Shown: positions 45,634 to 52,730 of the stretch, piece by piece
Layout of the letters: each line of letters begins with the position of its first letter
How positions within the stretch are numbered: the first letter of the stretch is position 1
Assembly (NCBI GenBank): GCA_041391965.1
Contig: JAWKMZ010000001.1
Location: 496,001 to 560,000 of the forward strand
Direction of reading: 5' to 3'
DNA from: JAWKMZ01 sp041391965
GTDB lineage: Bacteria; Bacteroidota; Bacteroidia; Flavobacteriales; Flavobacteriaceae
DNA: 64,000 nt
The notes under the pieces: generated by a model
What the model was told of the DNA's origin: nothing
What the model saw: only the letters and a program-made list of their open reading frames with translations
The model's database searches: none
Program-made: the position numbers and the translations under genes

Positions 45634-45720
45634 AAGGATGGAAGCGGCATCCTTTTATTTTTTAAAAATAAAAGATATAGCGTACAGCCTGACTTTTGCT
45701 TTTAGATAAAAAAGCAAAAG
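45634..45720. repeat. dispersed-repeat-like intergenic element
   Basis: AAGGATG-GAAGCGG-CATCCTT forms a 7-bp stem (45634-45654), followed by an A/T palindrome and the phrase AAAGATATAGCG, then a further 11-bp stem CTTTTGCTTTT/AAAAGCAAAAG (about 45693-45720). The string GGATGGAAGCGGCATCCTTTT with AAAAGATATAGCG resembles an intergenic repeat family I recall in flavobacterial genomes. It lies between accC and the FAD oxidoreductase gene and shows no coding potential. Confidence 0.5.
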
Positions 45721-45733
45721 GAACACCATAAAA

Positions 45734-45759
45734 AAACTCCGAAATTACTTTCGGAGTTT
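45734..45759 (-). terminator. intrinsic terminator of accBC
   Basis: 11-base arms AAACTCCGAAA and TTTCGGAGTTT (45734-45744 and 45749-45759) with a 4-base loop and a minus-strand T-run. It lies 8 bases after the accC stop. Confidence 0.88.
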
Positions 45760-45767
45760 CACTGTTT

Positions 45768-47120
45768 TTAGTCTTCTGAAGGTGCTTGCATTTTGAAATC
45801 TTCCATAAACTTAGTGGTGTAATTGCCTGCTAAATAGTCTGGGTGTTCCATAAGTTGTCTATGGAATGGTATTGTGGTTTTAATACCTTCAATGACAAAT
45901 TCATCCAAAGCGCGTTTCATTTTATTAATAGCTTCTTCACGTGTTTGAGCTGTTGTGATTAATTTGGCTATCATAGAATCATAATTTGGCGGAATGCTAT
46001 ATCCTGCATAAACGTGAGTATCTAAGCGTACGCCATGTCCTCCAGGAGCGTGTAAGGTTGTAATTTTTCCTGGAGATGGTCTAAAGTCATTATATGGATC
46101 TTCAGCATTGATTCGGCACTCAATAGAATGTAAATTTGGTGTGTAGTTTTTACCAGAAATTGGCACACCTGCTGCTACCAAAATTTGTTCACGAATTAAA
46201 TCAAAGTCAATTACTTGCTCTGTAATTGGGTGCTCAACTTGAATACGTGTGTTCATTTCCATAAAGAAGAAATTACGATGTTTATCTACCAAAAATTCAA
46301 TGGTACCAGCGCCTTCGTATTTAATATATTCGGCTGCTTTTACAGCGGCCAAACCCATTTTATTACGCAATTCTTCGGTCATAAATGGTGAAGGTGTTTC
46401 TTCTGTCAATTTTTGATGACGACGTTGTACAGAGCAGTCACGTTCTGATAAGTGACATGCTTTACCTCTGGAGTCTCCAACTACTTGTATTTCGATATGA
46501 CGTGGCTCTTCAATGAGTTTTTCCATGTACATGTCATCATTTCCAAAGGCAGCTTTAGATTCTTGTCTGGCAGAATCCCAAGCAGCTTTTAAGTTTTCAG
46601 GTTTCCAAACAGCACGCATTCCTTTTCCGCCTCCACCTGCTGTTGCTTTTAGCATTACAGGATAACCTGTTTCTTTAGCAATTTTTTGGCATTCTTCAAA
46701 ATTCTTGATAATCCCATCACTTCCTGGCACGCAAGGTACACCTGCGGCTTTCATGGTGGCTTTAGCAGTAGCTTTGTCTCCCATTTTTGAAATCATATCA
46801 GCGGAAGCACCTATAAATTTGATACCGTGTTCTTCGCAAATTTTTGAAAATTTAGCATTTTCAGACAAAAAACCATATCCTGGATGGATGGCATCTGCAT
46901 TTGTAATTTCTGCTGAGGCAATAATATTGGACATTTTTAAATACGATTCACTGCTTGGTGGTGGTCCTATACAAACCGCTTCATCAGCAAATTTAACGTG
47001 TAAACTATCGGCATCTGCAGTAGAGTAAACTGCAACCGTTTTAATGCCCATTTCTTTACAGGTTCTGATAACACGAAGTGCTATTTCTCCTCTATTGGCA
47101 ATTAATATTTTTTTAAACAT
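45768..47120 (-). CDS. accC: acetyl-CoA carboxylase, biotin carboxylase subunit
   Basis: ATP-dependent carboxylation of the biotin on AccB, the first half-reaction of malonyl-CoA synthesis. It begins MFKKILIANRGEIALRVI and has the ATP-grasp features KATAGGGGKGMR, EKLIEEPRHIEIQ and EMNTRIQVEHPITE. The 450-residue length is that of the stand-alone subunit. It follows accB across 87 bases that contain short AAATTCC repeats. A terminator follows. Confidence 0.96.
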   Translation of the reverse strand: MFKKILIANRGEIALRVIRTCKEMGIKTVAVYSTADADSLHVKFADEAVCIGPPPSSESYLKMSNIIASAEITNADAIHPGYGFLSENAKFSKICEEHGIKFIGASADMISKMGDKATAKATMKAAGVPCVPGSDGIIKNFEECQKIAKETGYPVMLKATAGGGGKGMRAVWKPENLKAAWDSARQESKAAFGNDDMYMEKLIEEPRHIEIQVVGDSRGKACHLSERDCSVQRRHQKLTEETPSPFMTEELRNKMGLAAVKAAEYIKYEGAGTIEFLVDKHRNFFFMEMNTRIQVEHPITEQVIDFDLIREQILVAAGVPISGKNYTPNLHSIECRINAEDPYNDFRPSPGKITTLHAPGGHGVRLDTHVYAGYSIPPNYDSMIAKLITTAQTREEAINKMKRALDEFVIEGIKTTIPFHRQLMEHPDYLAGNYTTKFMEDFKMQAPSED

Positions 47121-47143
47121 ACCTTTTAAGAATTAAAAATTTC

Positions 47144-47164
47144 AAATTCCAAATTCCAAATTCC
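47144..47164. repeat. three perfect AAATTCC units between accB and accC
   Basis: The heptamer AAATTCC is repeated three times without interruption. The neighbouring bases contain TTGGAATTTT further downstream, so the run can pair back on itself. Such repeats recur in flavobacterial intergenic DNA. Confidence 0.6.
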
Positions 47165-47207
47165 AGTTGTTGGATTTTGGGGTTTGTCTATTGGAATTTT
47201 CAATTGG

Positions 47208-47687
47208 TTAGGACGGATCAACCAAAAATAATGGTTGGTCAAATTCAACAGGAGAAGAGTCATCTACTAAAATTTTCACGATTTTACCTGAAACTTCAGA
47301 TTCAATCTCGTTGAACAATTTCATGGCTTCAATAACACAAAGTACATCTCCTTCTTTTATTGTTTTGCCTACTTCTGCAAAAACGGGCTTATCTGGTGAT
47401 GGCTTACGATAAAATGTTCCTATAATTGGTGATTTTATAGTAATGTATTTTGAATTGTCTTCTGAAGTTGCCTCTGGTGTAGAAGCAACTGGTGTAGGAG
47501 TTGCTGCTACTGGTGCTTGTGCTACTGGTGCATTTACAGGAATTTGCTGCACATAGGTTGTAGTGTCGCTTTTTTCTTCGCCTCCAGTTTTAATGGTTAT
47601 TTTAATATCGTCCATCTCTAATTTAACCTCACTTGCACCCGATTTGGCTACAAATTTGATTAAGTTCTGAATTTCTTTTATATCCAT
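47208..47687 (-). CDS. accB: biotin carboxyl carrier protein of acetyl-CoA carboxylase
   Basis: Carries biotin between AccC and the carboxyltransferase. The biotinylated lysine is K123 in VIEAMKLF. The N-terminal part has the conserved helix MDIKEIQNLIKFVAKSG, and a proline/alanine-rich linker (about 49-75) connects to the C-terminal biotinyl domain with the ITIKSPIIGTFYRKPSPDK strand. Length 159 is standard. It is part of the minus-strand cluster fabH-accB-accC. Confidence 0.95.
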   Translation of the reverse strand: MDIKEIQNLIKFVAKSGASEVKLEMDDIKITIKTGGEEKSDTTTYVQQIPVNAPVAQAPVAATPTPVASTPEATSEDNSKYITIKSPIIGTFYRKPSPDKPVFAEVGKTIKEGDVLCVIEAMKLFNEIESEVSGKIVKILVDDSSPVEFDQPLFLVDPS

Positions 47688-47725
47688 AATTATTAGATTT
47701 TAAATATTTAAGTTGTTTAGTTAAT

Positions 47726-48721
47726 TTAAGAATTATAAGCCCATTTTAAATAAATGGAGCCCCAAGTAAAGCCACCTCCAAAGGCTGCAAAAATCAATTT
47801 GTCACCTTTTTTGAGTTGGGATTCATAGTCAAATAAAAGTAATGGTAATGTTGCTGATGTTGTGTTTCCGTATTTATGGATGTTCATCATCACTTTATCA
47901 TCTTCAAGCTCAATTCTGCTTGCTGTAGCATCAATAATACGTTTATTTGCTTGATGTGCTGCCAACCAAGCTATGTCTTTTTTGGTTAGGTTGTTGCGTT
48001 TTAATATTTTTTCGGTTACGTCTGCCATATTAAAAACAGCATTTTTAAATACTGTTTTCCCATCTTGAAATACATAATGTTTTCCTTCGGCAACAGCTTC
48101 TGGAGTTGATGGATATGAAGACCCTCCATAAGTAGCTTGCAAAAATTCGCGTCCTGTACCATCACTTCTCAATAATTCATCTTGAAGCCCTAAACCTTCG
48201 GTATTAGGTTCAAACAAAACTGCTCCTGCACCATCTCCAAAAATGATACATGTGGCTCTGTCTTTATAGTTAATGAATGACGAATTTTTATCGGCTCCTA
48301 TTAAAAGCACTTTTTTGTATTTACCAGATTCTATATATCTGGCAGCAACGGACATTCCATATAAAAAACTAGAACATGCTGCTTCCAAATCAAAAGAAAA
48401 CGCATTGGTGGCTCCTATTTGAGTTGCTGTAAAAGCTGATGTTGAAGCGGCTTTCATATCTGGTGTTGCTGTAGCAACAATAACTAATTCTATTTCTTTA
48501 GGATCGAGTCCTTTTTTATCTATAAGATTTTGGGCGGCTTTGATGGCGAGATATGAAGTTCCTTTACCATCTTCTTTAAGAATCCGTCGTTCTTTAATGC
48601 CTGTTCTTGAAGTAATCCATTCGTCATTTGTATCTACCAACGTTTCTAAAATTTGGTTGGTCAATACATAGTCAGGTACATAACCTCCAATGGCAGTAAT
48701 TGCAGCAGTGATGTTACTCAT
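47726..48721 (-). CDS. fabH: 3-oxoacyl-ACP synthase III
   Basis: Starts fatty acid synthesis by condensing an acyl-CoA with malonyl-ACP. The catalytic triad is present: Cys116 in EAACSSFLYG, the histidine in WLAAHQANKRI (near 257) and the asparagine in YGNTTSATLPL (near 288). The sequence begins with the IGGYVPDYVLTN dimer-like segment. Branched acyl-CoA priming, usual for flavobacteria that make iso fatty acids, cannot be shown. It is 38 bases upstream of accB. Confidence 0.95.
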   Translation of the reverse strand: MSNITAAITAIGGYVPDYVLTNQILETLVDTNDEWITSRTGIKERRILKEDGKGTSYLAIKAAQNLIDKKGLDPKEIELVIVATATPDMKAASTSAFTATQIGATNAFSFDLEAACSSFLYGMSVAARYIESGKYKKVLLIGADKNSSFINYKDRATCIIFGDGAGAVLFEPNTEGLGLQDELLRSDGTGREFLQATYGGSSYPSTPEAVAEGKHYVFQDGKTVFKNAVFNMADVTEKILKRNNLTKKDIAWLAAHQANKRIIDATASRIELEDDKVMMNIHKYGNTTSATLPLLLFDYESQLKKGDKLIFAAFGGGFTWGSIYLKWAYNS

Positions 48722-48855
48722 TTTTTAAGATTAAATTGACCGAAAATGGATTAAAAAACGTAAAAAGAGTTTGAATTTTATTCAATTTACCAATTTTTGG
48801 TCAAATATGATGCAAAGTAAGTTGTTTTTAAGACTTTCAAAAATTAATCACAAAA

Positions 48856-48879
48856 AAAACGCTCAATGTTGAGCGTTTT
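48856..48879 (-). terminator. intrinsic terminator of rpmF
   Basis: 11-base arms AAAACGCTCAA and TTGAGCGTTTT with a two-base loop and an eight-base T-run on the minus strand. It lies 21 bases after the rpmF stop, separating it from fabH. Confidence 0.88.
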
Positions 48880-48899
48880 ATTGTATGCGTGCATAATAG

Positions 48900-49103
48900 T
48901 TATGCTAAGTTTTCTTCTTTTTCTGAATTGTCAATAAGCACTTGGCCTCTGTAATAAAGTTTGCCTTCATGCCAATGAGCTCTGTGGTATAAGTGTGCTT
49001 CTCCTGTTGTAGGACACGTAGCGATCTGAGGAACAGATGCTTTGTAATGTGTTCTTCTCTTATCTCTTCTTGTTTTAGAAATTTTTCTTTTAGGATGTGC
49101 CAT
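48900..49103 (-). CDS. rpmF: 50S ribosomal protein L32
   Basis: Small ribosomal protein of 67 residues. The basic start AHPKRKISKTRRDKRRTHYK is diagnostic. The usual CxxC zinc ribbon is reduced: only one cysteine remains (IATCPTTGEAH), so this is the zinc-independent form. It has 9 bases between its start and the end of the DUF177 gene, and both are coexpressed, as usual for the YceD-RpmF pair. Confidence 0.95.
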   Translation of the reverse strand: MAHPKRKISKTRRDKRRTHYKASVPQIATCPTTGEAHLYHRAHWHEGKLYYRGQVLIDNSEKEENLA

Positions 49104-49112
49104 TTTATATAA

Positions 49113-49652
49113 TTATTTATCCGTTAATAGTTTTTTTAATGTATTCCAACGAGGATCTATATCTTCTGTCTTTTCTTTTTCTTCTAAGCCTTTTGGGCTT
49201 AATTCTTCTAATTTTTTAAGTATGTCTGACTCTAATGTGCCATCAGCAATTCCTGGGTGAATTCGTTTTGCAGGCATGGACAATATGATCAACTCATATA
49301 TATATTGCGCTACATTAATTTCATACTCACCATGTGGAATAATTAAAATGTCTTCATTTTCATCATTATATTCATCACCAAACTTAACTACCAAATCAAA
49401 AGTTCCTTTTAATTTTTGGTCATAAGGCTCATTGGTGGTGTCACAATTGACATTGACTTTTCCTGAAATCTGAAAATGCAATTCTAAAAGTGTTGTCTTT
49501 TTTTCAAAACCCAAATCAACTTTTACATTGACATCATTAAACTCATCATACTCAAAATAATCAAAGAACTTTTTATCAATTTGATAATCAAAATGGTGTT
49601 TTCCTAGTTTTAGACCAACAAATTGGATGTTGTACTCTTTTAAAGGCTTCAT
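49113..49652 (-). CDS. DUF177 (YceD-like) protein
   Basis: A 179-residue protein of the DUF177 family, which is linked to 23S rRNA accumulation in plants and bacteria. The conserved part has the VNCDTTNEPYDQKL strand-cysteine region and the motif HGEYEINVAQYIYELIILSMPAKRIHPG. The acidic C-terminus (LEEKEKTEDIDPRW) resembles the end of family members. It leads rpmF by 9 bases, the usual synteny; a TAnnTTTG element lies 23 bases upstream of its ATG. Confidence 0.85.
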   Translation of the reverse strand: MKPLKEYNIQFVGLKLGKHHFDYQIDKKFFDYFEYDEFNDVNVKVDLGFEKKTTLLELHFQISGKVNVNCDTTNEPYDQKLKGTFDLVVKFGDEYNDENEDILIIPHGEYEINVAQYIYELIILSMPAKRIHPGIADGTLESDILKKLEELSPKGLEEKEKTEDIDPRWNTLKKLLTDK

Positions 49653-49675
49653 TATTCACATTCATTTTGAGCCTG

Positions 49676-49683
49676 CAAATATA
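49676..49683 (-). promoter_or_regulatory. putative -7 element for DUF177-rpmF
   Basis: TATATTTG on the minus strand matches TAnnTTTG, 24 bases before the DUF177 start. A TTTG lies 16 bases upstream of it. Confidence 0.5.
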
Positions 49684-49726
49684 TAAATTTTTTCTTTATC
49701 AAAAGACGTTATAAACAAAAAAATGT

Positions 49727-50773
49727 TTATATCTTTTTTGAGGTTGTTTTTAAAGGGTTTTTAGATATTTTTTTATACTCTTTTCTGTTTTTAAATATTT
49801 TTATGGCAGTAAAAACAGCTTCTTTAAAAGAACTTTCATCTGCAATGCCTTTTCCTGCAATTTCATAAGCTGTACCATGGTCTGGTGAGGTTCTGACCTT
49901 ACTTAATCCTGCTGTAAAATTTACACCTTCTCCAAAGGTGATGGTTTTAAATGGAATAAGCCCTTGGTCATGATAAGAGGCAATAATGGCATCAAAATTT
50001 TTGTAATTATTTGACCCAAAAAAACTATCGGCAGAATAGGGTCCATACACTAACTTGCCCTTTTCTTTTATTTTTTGAAGGGTTGGTCTTAAAATTTTGT
50101 CGTCTTCTTCACCAATAACACCATTGTCGCCAGCGTGCGGATTGATGGCTAAAACGGCAATTCGAGGTTTATTGATTCTAAAGTCTTTAACTAACGATTC
50201 ATACACTGTATTTACTTTTTCTTCTATTAGTTTTGAAGTGATGTGTTGAGGCACGTCTTTTACTGGAACATGATCTGTTAGTAAGCCTACTTTTAAATGG
50301 TCTGTAACCATAAACATAAGACTATTACCTCCCAATTCTTGTGCTAAATAATTGGTGTGTCCTGGAAATTTAAAGGTTTCTGATTGAATGTTGTGCTTAT
50401 TGATTGGTGCTGTTACTAAAACATCAACTTCATCATTTTTTAAGGCTTTAGTTGCTGCTTCTAATGATTTTATAGCATATTCCCCTATTTTTAAATCTTC
50501 TTTACCAAATTCAATTTCTACATTTTCTTTCCATACATTAACTACATTGACTTTGCCTTCTACAACTTGGTTTAAATCGTTAATGCCATGAAAATTTATA
50601 GGATTGTCTAATTGTTTTTTTAAAAAGGACATCATTTTTATAGATGCAAAAATTATTGGTGTGCAAAACTCAAGCATTCTTGGGTCTTCAAAGGTTTTTA
50701 TTATTATTTCGGCACCAATACCATTTAAATCGCCAACTGAAATACCAACTTTTATATGTTCCTCTTTTTTCAT
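49727..50773 (-). CDS. pdxA: 4-hydroxythreonine-4-phosphate dehydrogenase
   Basis: NAD-dependent step of the DXP-dependent pyridoxal phosphate pathway. Divalent metal ligands are the histidines in FPGHTNYLAQ, NPHAGDNG and SYHDQGLIP. The 348-residue length is typical. It is divergent from ribE, with overlapping putative promoters in the 59-base gap. Confidence 0.94.
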   Translation of the reverse strand: MKKEEHIKVGISVGDLNGIGAEIIIKTFEDPRMLEFCTPIIFASIKMMSFLKKQLDNPINFHGINDLNQVVEGKVNVVNVWKENVEIEFGKEDLKIGEYAIKSLEAATKALKNDEVDVLVTAPINKHNIQSETFKFPGHTNYLAQELGGNSLMFMVTDHLKVGLLTDHVPVKDVPQHITSKLIEEKVNTVYESLVKDFRINKPRIAVLAINPHAGDNGVIGEEDDKILRPTLQKIKEKGKLVYGPYSADSFFGSNNYKNFDAIIASYHDQGLIPFKTITFGEGVNFTAGLSKVRTSPDHGTAYEIAGKGIADESSFKEAVFTAIKIFKNRKEYKKISKNPLKTTSKKI

Positions 50774-50781
50774 TAAAACCC

Positions 50782-50789
50782 TATCTTTG
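50782..50789 (+). promoter_or_regulatory. putative -7 element for ribE
   Basis: TATCTTTG matches TAnnTTTG; the ribE ATG is 43 bases downstream. Confidence 0.45.
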
Positions 50790-50807
50790 TAACTAAATTT
50801 ATACTTG

Positions 50808-50815
50808 CAAATTTA
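50808..50815 (-). promoter_or_regulatory. putative -7 element for pdxA
   Basis: TAAATTTG on the minus strand matches TAnnTTTG; the pdxA start is 34 bases downstream. The divergent promoters would overlap in their -33 regions. Confidence 0.45.
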
Positions 50816-50832
50816 ATTAATTATTCGACATT

Positions 50833-51423
50833 ATGTTTACAGGAATTATTGAAGATTTAGGAGTCATTACTAATTTAACTTATGAAAATGACAACCTTCA
50901 CCTCACCTTAAAAAGCAATATCACTTCCGAATTAAAAATAGATCAAAGTTTAGCACATAATGGTGTTTGCTTAACTGTTGTGAATATGGACAACAGTGAA
51001 TATACAGTTACTGCAATTAAAGAAACCCTAAATAAAACAACGCTTAGAAATCTTAATATTGGTGATATTGTCAATCTTGAACGTGCCATGAAGCTTGGCG
51101 ACCGCCTTGATGGACACATTGTTCAAGGACATGTTGACCAAACAGCAGTTTGCAAATCAATTGAATACCAAGAAGGAAGTTGGTTTTTCACCTTTGAATA
51201 TGATAAAACCTTGAATCATATTACCATAGAAAAAGGATCTATAACGGTTAATGGTGTGAGTCTTACTGTAGTTAACTCAAAAACAAACCGTTTTAGCGTT
51301 GCTATTATTCCTTATACTTTTGAGCACACCAATTTTAAATCTTTACAAAAGGGCAGTATTGTAAATCTTGAATTTGATGTGTTGGGTAAGTATATTCAAA
51401 AGCTCAATGCGCTTAAAATATAA
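50833..51423 (+). CDS. ribE: riboflavin synthase alpha subunit
   Basis: Dismutates 6,7-dimethyl-8-ribityllumazine to riboflavin. The N-terminal FTGIIEDLGVI and the tandem lumazine-binding repeats (about 1-95 and 96-196) with HNGVCLTV and VNGVSLTV motifs and DGHIVQGHVD define the family. The 196-residue length is complete. No FMN riboswitch fits in the short leader. Confidence 0.95.
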   Translation: MFTGIIEDLGVITNLTYENDNLHLTLKSNITSELKIDQSLAHNGVCLTVVNMDNSEYTVTAIKETLNKTTLRNLNIGDIVNLERAMKLGDRLDGHIVQGHVDQTAVCKSIEYQEGSWFFTFEYDKTLNHITIEKGSITVNGVSLTVVNSKTNRFSVAIIPYTFEHTNFKSLQKGSIVNLEFDVLGKYIQKLNALKI

Positions 51424-51429
51424 CTCTAT

Positions 51430-51633
51430 TTAGCTTTTTACTTTTTTAAAATTTTTATAAATACCAAGGGCAAGTGCTAAAAAAAACAGAACAATTATAG
51501 TGTTATCTATTGGTAACCCTGGAGGTGGTGGTGGTGCAGGCGGAGGCGGCATACCATTGGGCTGCGCTGTACATACAAAACTTATTAATACAAATAAGAT
51601 TGAGGCTAAAATTTTCTTGTTTTGTACTATCAT
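51430..51633 (-). CDS. small PID-CTERM-like membrane protein
   Basis: A 67-residue frame from MIVQNKKILASILFVLISFV. It has a signal peptide, a short proline-rich linker (PPPPAPPPPPGLP), then PIDN followed by a hydrophobic helix (IIVLFFLALALGIY) and a basic end KNFKKVKS. This tripartite Pro-Ile-Asp / membrane helix / Arg-Lys layout is like the PID-CTERM sorting signal linked to exosortases of the XrtF type in Bacteroidota. The upstream in-frame start at 51684 is rejected because it adds a second short hydrophobic run and has no signal-like pattern. Such proteins are often mislabelled as signal peptidase. Confidence 0.6.
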   Translation of the reverse strand: MIVQNKKILASILFVLISFVCTAQPNGMPPPPAPPPPPGLPIDNTIIVLFFLALALGIYKNFKKVKS

Positions 51634-51947
51634 TATAACGTAAATGTATAAAAAAAAGCGAGTTAACAAAATATTTCTCGGCAAGAGGGTGGTTATAATG
51701 AATATTGTGTCAACAAGAATTCAGCTAATCTACCCTTTTAAAATAATGCTATTTCACTTATACTATACTAATTAATAATCGAAACAAATATATAATTTTA
51801 AAATAAATCCTTAAATTAAATTTGTCATCTTTTTTTAAATCAAAATTTGATAAATATATATAAATTAAAGTTTTAGCAATTTAATTTGATTTTAAATATA
51901 TGTATTTACTTACGAAATATCATGTTAACTGGTTTTACAAAATTGGT

Positions 51948-52625
51948 TTATTCCATTTGTAATAATCCATTTTTGCTTTTAATTTTTATTTGCTTTCCAG
52001 TAGTTGAGATTAATCCTTCCTTTTTAAATTGTGATAGGACTCTAATTGCCGATTCTGTGGCTGTGCCAACTATATTTGCATAATCTTCTCTTGATAAAAC
52101 CACATTCAAAAAACCTTCATCATCTCTACCAAAATTCGTATCAATGTACAATAATGTTTCTGCTAAACGTTGTCTTACTGATTTTTGAGCCATATCTACA
52201 ATAATATTGTCCGACTCTTTTAAATCTTTAGCCATTTGCTTCATAACATCCATAGAAAAACTTGAGTTTTTTTGCAAATTTCCGATAATTTCGGTTTTGG
52301 GTATAAAACACACTTCCATATCACTTAAAGCTGTGGCGCTTAAGTTAGCCGATTCATCACCAATTAAAGAACGTTGTCCCAACAAATCACCTTTAAGCAC
52401 TAATTTGACAATTTGGTCTTTGCCATTTGCACTTAGCTTAGACAGTTTGCAAATACCATCCTTTACACAATAAACGCCGTTTAACGTTTCGCCTTCTTCA
52501 AAAATAAGTTCTCCTTTTTTAATGTATTTAGACGTTTTACATCCAGAAATACGCATCAACTCATCTCTGGTTAATGCCTTTAAAGAGTTAAACTGACTGA
52601 TGATACATTGTTCGCACTTACTCAT
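51948..52625 (-). CDS. Crp/Fnr-family regulator, Fnr-like
   Basis: A 225-residue one-component regulator. The cyclic-nucleotide-like beta roll (about 30-140) is followed by a winged helix-turn-helix (about 155-225), with LSREDYANIVGTATESAIRV as the recognition region. N-terminal cysteines C4 and C7 (SKCEQCIIS) align with the first two Fe-S ligands of E. coli FNR; the third position is Asn, but C29, C53 and C59 are nearby, so Fe-S sensing is possible. It faces ccoI, and its target is probably the ATGAY-N4-ATCAT palindrome in the divergent gap and before ccoS. Confidence 0.88.
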   Translation of the reverse strand: MSKCEQCIISQFNSLKALTRDELMRISGCKTSKYIKKGELIFEEGETLNGVYCVKDGICKLSKLSANGKDQIVKLVLKGDLLGQRSLIGDESANLSATALSDMEVCFIPKTEIIGNLQKNSSFSMDVMKQMAKDLKESDNIIVDMAQKSVRQRLAETLLYIDTNFGRDDEGFLNVVLSREDYANIVGTATESAIRVLSQFKKEGLISTTGKQIKIKSKNGLLQME

Positions 52626-52661
52626 ATACTTTTTATTGTGTTTTGTAAAATTACGTAAAAC

Positions 52662-52675
52662 ATGACAAATATCAT
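52662..52675 (+). promoter_or_regulatory. Fnr-like operator upstream of ccoI
   Basis: ATGAC-N4-ATCAT, differing by one base from a perfect palindrome of the Fnr half-site type. Its centre (52668.5) is 29.5 bases upstream of the first base of AACCTTTG (52698-52705), which matches the -7 consensus except at the first position. A start about 5 bases after the -7 would put the site at about -41.5. It may also autoregulate the divergent fnr-like gene. Confidence 0.6.
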
Positions 52676-52730
52676 ATTATAAACTCATTCTGTTTTCAAC
52701 CTTTGCAAAAGGTATAAATGAGCAAATATT

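Noticed and set aside
50774..50832. FMN riboswitch before ribE
   Set aside because: Only 59 bases lie between the divergent genes, too short for the riboswitch.
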